DNA of 9,651 nt, taken from Promethearchaeota archaeon (GTDB lineage: Archaea > Asgardarchaeota > Lokiarchaeia > Sigynarchaeales > SOKP01). A program made the position numbers and the translations under genes. Under the pieces are notes generated by a model. That model did not search any database. It saw nothing but the letters and a program-made list of their open reading frames with translations, and was not told where the DNA came from. Shown piece after piece: positions 6,088 to 9,651 of this stretch. Within the stretch, counting starts at the first letter, position 1; the number at the start of each line of letters is the position of its first letter. The stretch is taken from NCBI GenBank assembly GCA_016839425.1, contig JAEOUI010000260.1, positions 1-9,651 of the forward strand, given 5' to 3'.

Positions 6088-6339
6088 ATGAGATTTTGTC
6101 CAAATTGCGATAATATAATGCTTCCACGGAACGGAAAACTTTATTGCCAAGCTTGCGAAGAAGAGTTTGAATTAGAATCTGAACAAAACGATTTTAAGAT
6201 CATTAAGAAAATAAAGCACGACGATAGCGAGGGATCACCGATTATTGTAAAAGGCGAATTTGCAGGTAGGAGAATTGGTTCAGAAGATCGCAAGGCTTTT
6301 GAAGAATTCTTCAGCGGTTCCGAAGAATCAGGATATTAA
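6088..6339 (+). CDS. Single zinc-ribbon protein related to the N-terminal domain of TFS/RPB9
   Basis: An 83-residue protein whose first 30 residues match the N-terminal ribbon of archaeal TFS and of Rpb9/RPC11: CPNC (Cys4, Cys7), then CQAC (Cys20, Cys23) and the start motif MRFCPNCDNIMLP. TFS is normally about 105-110 residues and has a second, C-terminal ribbon whose Asp-Glu tip enters the polymerase and drives transcript cleavage. That ribbon is absent; residues 30-83 are charged, ending in the acidic, aromatic tail FEEFFSGSEESGY. The following DNA is non-coding in all frames and gives no sign of a frameshifted second ribbon, so the short form seems genuine. It may bind RNA polymerase without cleavage activity, or be an unrelated ribbon protein. 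It has its own strong TATA box. Naming it tfs would overstate the evidence. Confidence 0.78.
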   Translation: MRFCPNCDNIMLPRNGKLYCQACEEEFELESEQNDFKIIKKIKHDDSEGSPIIVKGEFAGRRIGSEDRKAFEEFFSGSEESGY

Positions 6340-6380
6340 ATAAGCTTGTTTAAAGATATATTAAAACAACCGCGCTTATT
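6339..6380 (+). other. Bulged hairpin directly after the zinc-ribbon gene
   Basis: AATAAGC (6339-6345) pairs with GCTTATT (6374-6380), and TTGTTT (6346-6351) pairs with AAACAA (6364-6369). The stem has 13 pairs with a 4-base bulge (CCGC, 6370-6373) and a 12-base AU-rich loop. It begins on the last base of the stop codon. It may act in 3'-end formation or mRNA stability; no long T-run follows at once, so it is not a standard terminator. Confidence 0.45.
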
Positions 6381-6585
6381 CTTAAAAATCTTTATATAAT
6401 CTATAATTCTATTTTTGTCAATTGATTTTTCAATATATATCTAACTCTAAAAATTTGTTCGTTATCTTGTAAATAACATGAAGGAAAAAAAACCATTATT
6501 TAAACATGTTTTTTTTATATTCCCTTAGGTAATAAAAAAAAAGAGTTATGGGTTTTTTATTTTTATTCTTTAATGGGGTGTTTAA
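6340..6585. other. Intergenic region between zinc-ribbon gene and 97-aa gene
   Basis: A 246-bp AT-rich stretch with no credible gene. It holds the bulged hairpin at its left end, the palindrome AAACATGTTT (6502-6511) followed by a T-run to 6516, a long A-run (6533-6542) and a T-rich segment (6553-6570). The T-runs could terminate upstream transcription; TTTTATAT (6513-6520) or the T-rich segment could be the promoter of the next gene. Confidence 0.5.
6575..6580 (+). promoter_or_regulatory. Shine-Dalgarno-like GGGGTG before the 97-aa gene
   Basis: GGGGTG lies 5 nt before the ATG at 6586. Its GGTG can pair with CACC in the 16S rRNA tail. It stands out in AT-rich DNA and supports both the chosen start and translation from a leadered mRNA. 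Confidence 0.5.
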
Positions 6586-6879
6586 ATGAAAAAAAAAAGA
6601 GAAGATCTTTCTAATAAGGACATTTCGAGTATTTTTAAGCAAGCCATAGACTTGATCGATAAACTTGACGATAATTTAGAAGATTTAGTGGAATTTTCAT
6701 GTAATTTAAAGTTATTACTCAGAAAAATCAAGAATAAAGTCAATTCGGGCGTTGAAAAAGAGGAAAAGCCTGTTAAAACGCTCACGCCTCCAGGTAATAA
6801 GGAAATTTTAAGATTAAACGACTTGATAATAGTTGACGCAAACGATTTAGAGCTATTAGATGGTAACGAAGAAATATAA
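6586..6879 (+). CDS. 97-residue orphan protein, function unknown
   Basis: I recognise no family. The protein opens with a very basic MKKKR encoded by a ten-A run, then has a helical, leucine-rich stretch at about residues 9-50 (IDLIDKLDDNLEDLVEF followed by a basic LLLRKIKNK), a Lys/Glu/Pro linker at about 54-70, and an acidic, hydrophobic C-terminus (LIIVDANDLELLDG). There are no Cys pairs, signal peptide or membrane helix. Three things support it as a real gene: a Shine-Dalgarno-like GGGGTG 5 nt upstream, a strong T-tract terminator just after the stop, and codon use like its neighbours. A reading frame on the opposite strand covers part of it but has no start signals. The layout, a basic helical front and acidic tail, resembles small adaptor or nucleic-acid-associated proteins, but that is only impression. 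Confidence 0.65.
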   Translation: MKKKREDLSNKDISSIFKQAIDLIDKLDDNLEDLVEFSCNLKLLLRKIKNKVNSGVEKEEKPVKTLTPPGNKEILRLNDLIIVDANDLELLDGNEEI

Positions 6880-6883
6880 AAGA

Positions 6884-6905
6884 TTTTTTTTATTTTTTAT
6901 TTTTT
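6884..6905 (+). terminator. T-tract terminator after the 97-aa gene
   Basis: Runs of eight, six and six T, separated by single A bases, start 5 nt after the stop codon at 6879. Archaeal RNA polymerase terminates on such T-tracts in the non-template strand without needing a hairpin. The tract sits between two convergent genes and would only stop plus-strand transcription. Confidence 0.7.
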
Positions 6906-6909
6906 AATG

Positions 6910-7335
6910 TCATACTTTTAGATTAAATAACTCTACTAGTGAAATCATTTTTTCTTGCAATAATTCAATCTTCTCGTCCTTTAATGATTTTAAAAGTACT
7001 TCCTTATCTGTATCAGCGATCTCTGTAAAAAATGCGAGAAATTCTTTTAAATATATTACTTTTTTATTTGGGTTTAGCTTGATATTTGTTATGGTATCAG
7101 CAATAATAGCATGTATCAAAGATTTTTCTTCCGATGTTTCTTTACTTAAATTATCCATGGGAATATTTAATTGCGCAAATATTTCGTTTTGAGATATTGC
7201 GTCTAAAATAATATCGAAAAGTTGGTCACTTCTTTTTGATATGGATAAATCGTGAATATAATTAGCGAGTTTTTCGTCTAAATTCTCAATTTGAGCGATT
7301 AAAGAGTTGATTTTTTCAGTATGGTTTTTTTCCAT
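6910..7335 (-). CDS. 141-residue all-helical orphan protein, function unknown
   Basis: I recognise no family. The sequence is almost entirely helix-forming: residues about 5-30 have a heptad-like Ile/Leu pattern (KINSLIAQIENLDEKLANYI) suggestive of a coiled coil, followed by a helical body with NIPMDNLSKETSEE as the only clear break (about 57-70). There are no cysteines, signal peptide or membrane segment. The ATG at 7335 has no Shine-Dalgarno; CTATAAAAA on the minus strand at 7354-7362 is a possible TATA box but lies close (about 23 nt). The gene converges on the 97-aa gene with 30 nt between stops and is divergent from RNase III. It is probably a cytoplasmic, possibly oligomeric protein. 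Confidence 0.7.
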   Translation of the reverse strand: MEKNHTEKINSLIAQIENLDEKLANYIHDLSISKRSDQLFDIILDAISQNEIFAQLNIPMDNLSKETSEEKSLIHAIIADTITNIKLNPNKKVIYLKEFLAFFTEIADTDKEVLLKSLKDEKIELLQEKMISLVELFNLKV

Positions 7336-7471
7336 TTATATCAATTATATTTTTTTTTATAGAATTAGTAATCCATTTTTCTTTTAGACGAGTTCAATAT
7401 TATCATAAAAACAAATAATTATATTTAACTTGTTTGAAAATATAAAACTTCAATTTATAAAGAAAAGAAAA

Positions 7472-7481
7472 ATATTATACA
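7472..7481 (+). promoter_or_regulatory. Putative TATA box for the RNase III gene
   Basis: ATATTATACA is centred about 29 nt before the ATG at 7505, the spacing for a leaderless transcript. AATTTATAAA at 7452-7461 is a second candidate giving a leader of about 20 nt. TTTAAATA at 7490-7497 matches the consensus better but is too close to the ATG to drive it. Confidence 0.45.
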
Positions 7482-7504
7482 TAATCTTGTTTAAATAAGA
7501 TCTT

Positions 7505-8236
7505 ATGGAGTCAGAAGTTGATATCAAACTCGCAAGGTTCCAAGAATTCATTGAATATAAATTCGAAAGGGAAGAATTATTAAAAGAATCGCTAACAACA
7601 CCTCAATTAGCAAACGAGACTGGTGGAAACGATTATAATTTTTTAGAGACTCTTGGAGACGCAGTAATTAAGGTTATATTTATTACTAAACTTTATAACG
7701 ACGGTAAAGGCATAAGAGAGCCTGGAATAATTACAAAAATTAAACAACAACTTGAAAACGATCATGTCTTAAGGAAAATTGCAAGAGAAAAAATGAATCT
7801 GGATAAGTTTATCTTTAAATCGGAAAAACAACAAATAAAAAACACAAAAATCTTAGCGGATATTTTTGAAGCAGTATGTGGTGCTCTTTACCTTGATTCG
7901 GGAAGCGATATGAAGTTAGTTGAAAGCAAAATAATTGATAGGTTTTACGATAATTTTTATGAAATCGTTTCAAGATCAAGGATATTCAATAAAAGCGAGC
8001 TAATTGAATACTTACAAAAAAAATTCAGTATAACTCCCCGCATTGAATGTGAATACGAAAACCTTGGGACAGATAACGAACCTAAATGGGTTGCAAAAAA
8101 TCCTAAAATCTATCCTGAAGACCTTAAAATCGTGCTTCCAAAAGAGATTATTTCAAAAATAAGCAATTCAAAAGTGGGAGCAGATCAGGACATTTACGAA
8201 AAAATATTGATATATCTTAAACGCCAAAATCTTTAA
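7505..8236 (+). CDS. Ribonuclease III with diverged dsRNA-binding domain
   Basis: A 243-residue protein with the layout of bacterial RNase III (catalytic domain then dsRBD; usual length about 220-230). The signature helix is NFLETLGDAV (45-54), matching the canonical xxLEFLGDA, and the second motif is ADIFEAVCGALYLDSG (118-133). The four metal-binding acidic residues align: Glu48, Asp52, Asp119 and Glu122 (E40, D44, D107 and E110 of Aquifex RNase III). The position of Aquifex E37 is Asn45. From about 161 the C-terminus begins like a dsRBD (NKSELIEYLQKKF, then an IECEYE strand and EPKWVA), but the final helix reads SKVGADQDIYEKILIYL and lacks the lysine pair that normally contacts RNA. It should dimerise and cleave double-stranded RNA with two-base 3' overhangs, perhaps with altered substrate binding. 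RNase III is uncommon in archaea. It converges with the phosphoesterase gene, 39 nt away. Confidence 0.88.
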   Translation: MESEVDIKLARFQEFIEYKFEREELLKESLTTPQLANETGGNDYNFLETLGDAVIKVIFITKLYNDGKGIREPGIITKIKQQLENDHVLRKIAREKMNLDKFIFKSEKQQIKNTKILADIFEAVCGALYLDSGSDMKLVESKIIDRFYDNFYEIVSRSRIFNKSELIEYLQKKFSITPRIECEYENLGTDNEPKWVAKNPKIYPEDLKIVLPKEIISKISNSKVGADQDIYEKILIYLKRQNL

Positions 8237-8275
8237 AGGCAGAAAATTAAATTTATCACTTCCATTTTTATAGCA

Positions 8276-8821
8276 TTATCGACTTTGGTGGTCATGTTTT
8301 ATGTAATTGAAATTATCTGGTTTATTTTCCATTATATCCAATAATTCCTTGAAGGATATTGGATTAAAATCGCAATTATCAACGCCCACATCATGTTGCT
8401 TGCCAATAGGATCGAGACGTCCGTGAGAATGTCCATATAATTGCCACGAATTAAAATGGCTCTTGTTCCACACTCTCATTGCATAATGACAAAGAGTAAT
8501 ATTTTGATTTTCTAATTTAATGTCTTTTAACTGACTTACGCTCTTGCAATATTCTTTAGCAAGATTTATTACTTGTCTAGAATCGTGGTTTCCAACAATA
8601 TAATGAATATCACAATAGGAAAACCGTTCAAAAAAAGTGATGGCTATTTTTTCTTTAAAGGTGAGATCCCCTAAAAAATATAAAACATCACCTGAGTTTA
8701 TCTTTTTTTCCAAATTTTTAAGGATCATTTCATCCATGGTTTCAACATCTTTAAACGGTCGGTTGCAATATTTAATGATATTTGCATGCGACAAGTGAAA
8801 GTCTGCCGTAAACCAGATCAT
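8276..8821 (-). CDS. Calcineurin-like metallophosphoesterase
   Basis: A 181-residue, single-domain metallophosphoesterase of the small predicted-phosphohydrolase group (COG4186-like). All the two-metal motifs are visible in order: ADFHLSH with Asp7 and His9, FLGDL with Asp52, VGNHD with Asn78 and His79, LCHYAM with His112, and YGHSHGRLD with His131 and His133. The FTADFHLSHANIIKYCNRPF opening and GHSHG ending are typical of that group, whose natural substrates are mostly unknown (phosphomonoesters, phosphodiesters or nucleotides). The protein is soluble with no signal peptide. The ATG at 8821 has no Shine-Dalgarno; a TATA-like box 29 nt upstream predicts a leaderless transcript. It is divergent from the acetyltransferase gene and shares with it a palindromic control element. 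Genes of this type are also seen in phages and plasmids, but no mobile genes are nearby. Confidence 0.92.
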   Translation of the reverse strand: MIWFTADFHLSHANIIKYCNRPFKDVETMDEMILKNLEKKINSGDVLYFLGDLTFKEKIAITFFERFSYCDIHYIVGNHDSRQVINLAKEYCKSVSQLKDIKLENQNITLCHYAMRVWNKSHFNSWQLYGHSHGRLDPIGKQHDVGVDNCDFNPISFKELLDIMENKPDNFNYIKHDHQSR

Positions 8822-8846
8822 TTGTTTTCTTTCTCTACGAAAAATA

Positions 8847-8854
8847 TTATTTAA
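8847..8854 (-). promoter_or_regulatory. Putative TATA box for the phosphoesterase gene
   Basis: The minus strand reads TTAAATAA, centred about 29 nt before the ATG at 8821, leaderless spacing. The palindromic element begins 5 nt on its upstream side, where TFB would contact the BRE. Confidence 0.5.
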
Positions 8855-8858
8855 TTGC

Positions 8859-8890
8859 TAGAATGTTCTATTTTTAATGTAGAACATGTT
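8859..8890. promoter_or_regulatory. Candidate shared operator: two linked palindromes between divergent promoters
   Basis: TAGAATGTTCTA (8859-8870) is a palindrome with a TG centre, and TAGAACATGTT (8880-8890) contains the perfect palindrome AACATGTT. The two also form one larger inverted repeat, ATGTTCTA / TAGAACAT with a 9-base spacer (8863-8887). TAGAA recurs 21 bp apart, about two helical turns. The element lies exactly between the predicted TATA boxes of the two divergent genes, covering both upstream (BRE) sides. A dimeric repressor or activator controlling both genes is inferred. Confidence 0.5.
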
Positions 8891-8896
8891 TAATAA
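8889..8896 (+). promoter_or_regulatory. Putative TATA box for the acetyltransferase gene
   Basis: TTTAATAA is centred 25-26 nt before the ATG at 8918 and about 34 nt before the alternative ATG at 8927, so the start of transcription should fall at or next to the first ATG. It directly abuts the palindromic element. Confidence 0.45.
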
Positions 8897-8917
8897 AAAT
8901 TATTCTTTATTTTCTAT

Positions 8918-9361
8918 ATGCAAGAAATGATCATTAGAAAGCCAAAATTCGAAGATTTCGAAGCTATTTATTCATTGCTTGCTCAACTTTGGCCAAATAA
9001 AAACATAAATAAGGAAAAGGAGAAAGCAGTTTTTAATCTTGGATTATACTCTCACAATCAAGAATATAGAATCTTAATATTTAAAGATCGAGTCTTGGGC
9101 TTTGCATCTTTAACGATTAAAAATAGTTTATGGCAGGAAGGGAACATGGCACACCTCGACGAGATCGTAGTTGATAAGGTTTTTAGAGGGCAAGGTTTTG
9201 GAACAAAATTACTCGATTCAATGATTAAGATTGCTAAAGATAGATCTTGTATGAAAATAGAATTAGATTCCGCTTATCATAGAAAAAAAGCACATGAATT
9301 TTATGAAAAAAAAGATTTTAATCGAAGAGCACATTTGTTTTCGCTCGATCTAGTTTCATAA
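8918..9361 (+). CDS. GNAT-family N-acetyltransferase
   Basis: A 147-residue, single-domain GNAT protein that should move an acetyl group from acetyl-CoA to an amine on a small molecule or protein. The N-terminal strand and helix IIRKPKFEDFEAIYSLLAQLW are typical. VLGFASLTI (about 79-87) is the beta-strand before the core, AHLDEIVVDKVFRGQGFG (about 103-120) is strand 4 plus the acetyl-CoA pyrophosphate loop (the Q/RxxGxG/A motif seen as RGQGFG), and the C-terminal HEFYEKKDF (about 126-134) is motif B with its conserved Tyr. The ATG at 8918 is used here; an in-frame ATG three codons later is possible. There is no Shine-Dalgarno, in line with a leaderless mRNA. It is divergent from the phosphoesterase and seems to share an operator with it. 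The substrate cannot be told from sequence; RimI-like or small-molecule acetylation are both open. Confidence 0.9.
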   Translation: MQEMIIRKPKFEDFEAIYSLLAQLWPNKNINKEKEKAVFNLGLYSHNQEYRILIFKDRVLGFASLTIKNSLWQEGNMAHLDEIVVDKVFRGQGFGTKLLDSMIKIAKDRSCMKIELDSAYHRKKAHEFYEKKDFNRRAHLFSLDLVS

Positions 9362-9367
9362 CGATTT

Positions 9368-9387
9368 TTCTCATTAATGAGAATTTT
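9368..9387 (+). terminator. Palindrome plus T-run after the acetyltransferase gene
   Basis: TTCTCATTAATGAGAA (9368-9383) is a perfect 16-base palindrome, which as RNA gives a 6-bp stem with a four-base loop, and TTTT follows directly. It starts 7 nt after the stop codon. A terminator is the simplest reading; an operator for the downstream dehydrogenase gene is an alternative. Confidence 0.5.
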
Positions 9388-9461
9388 AAAGCTTTATTTA
9401 AGATAGGATAAGTATTTTAACATCCCTTACATCCATTTAATAAAGATTTAGCGTGATTGAA

Positions 9462-9651
9462 ATGAATAGAGATAAAAAAGTTGTTCTGATAACTGGAGCT
9501 TCTTCTGGGATAGGAAAAGCCACGGCAATTGAATTGCTCAAAAATGGATATCATGTTTATTGTACGGCTAGAAGCGTTAATAAAATGGAAGATTTAAAAT
9601 CAAGTGGTGGAAAGATACTTTATTTAGATGTTACTGATGAGGTTTCTATAA
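9462..9651 (+). CDS. Short-chain dehydrogenase/reductase, N-terminal part (runs off window)
   Basis: The first 63 residues of an SDR-family NAD(P)-dependent oxidoreductase. The Rossmann cofactor loop is TGASSGIGKA (residues 11-20), preceded by the first strand VVLI; strand two and its loop read HVYCTARSVNKME (about 31-43), and YLDVTDE (54-60) is the adenine-side D-V motif. Ala-Arg-Ser after the second strand (CTARS) is a pattern often seen with NADP preference. The catalytic Tyr-Lys pair lies outside the window. The ATG at 9462 is preceded by GTGAT (9453-9457), which can pair with the 16S rRNA tail. Possible TATA boxes are TTTATTTA at 9393-9400 and AGTATTTTAA at 9411-9420. The substrate cannot be named. 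Confidence 0.9.
   Translation, partial: MNRDKKVVLITGASSGIGKATAIELLKNGYHVYCTARSVNKMEDLKSSGGKILYLDVTDEVSI

Noticed and set aside
6083..6091. Two-codon upstream frame ATG ACA TGA overlapping the zinc-ribbon start
   Set aside because: Such tiny frames are common by chance; no attenuation structure or conserved peptide supports a regulatory role.
6582..6785. Minus-strand frame of 67 codons
   Set aside because: Antisense to the 97-aa gene, which has a ribosome-site-like sequence and a T-tract terminator on its own strand.

Overview
The window looks archaeal, most likely from a low-GC Asgard (Lokiarchaeia-like) or similar archaeon. Three things support this. Non-coding DNA is very AT-rich, and TATA-like boxes sit about 26-31 nt before many start codons, as expected for leaderless archaeal transcripts; Shine-Dalgarno sites are few. 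There is a TFS/RPB9-type zinc-ribbon protein and an ADP-forming (NDP-forming) acyl-CoA synthetase alpha subunit. Much of the remaining content is small orphan proteins. The Asgard placement is inference; 'archaeal' is better supported. No tRNA, rRNA, CRISPR array, insertion sequence or integrase was seen.

Layout. (1) 1-1704: the C-terminal part of a PAS/HisKA/HATPase sensor kinase (+) runs tail-to-tail, 3 nt apart, into a UbiA-family membrane prenyltransferase (-). (2) 1875-3020: a small zinc-finger/coiled-coil protein (+) converges with a class I SAM methyltransferase (-) with a 6 nt gap. (3) 3125-5730, minus strand: glycerophosphodiester phosphodiesterase, then (25 nt on) a stand-alone acyl-CoA synthetase alpha subunit, then a two-helix micro-membrane protein with the window's only strong Shine-Dalgarno. 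With the methyltransferase this makes a co-directional block of four genes. (4) 5731-6087: a 357-bp gap with several inverted repeats and, at its right end, a textbook TATA box. (5) 6088-8236: a single-zinc-ribbon TFS-like protein (+), a 97-aa orphan (+), a 141-aa helical orphan (-) and an RNase III with intact catalytic residues and a diverged dsRNA-binding domain (+). (6) 8276-9361: a calcineurin-like phosphoesterase (-) and a GNAT acetyltransferase (+), divergently transcribed around a palindromic element lying exactly between their TATA boxes. (7) 9462-end: start of a short-chain dehydrogenase, cut by the window edge.

How the genes may work together. The left half leans toward membrane and lipid chemistry (UbiA, GDPD, acyl-CoA ligase alpha, small membrane protein), but only the GDPD-ligase pair is close enough to suggest an operon. 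The 6.1-8.2 kb stretch groups a transcription-factor-like ribbon, two orphans and an RNase III. RNase III is uncommon in archaea, so this is the most interesting part, although each gene seems to have its own promoter and a shared system is not demonstrated.
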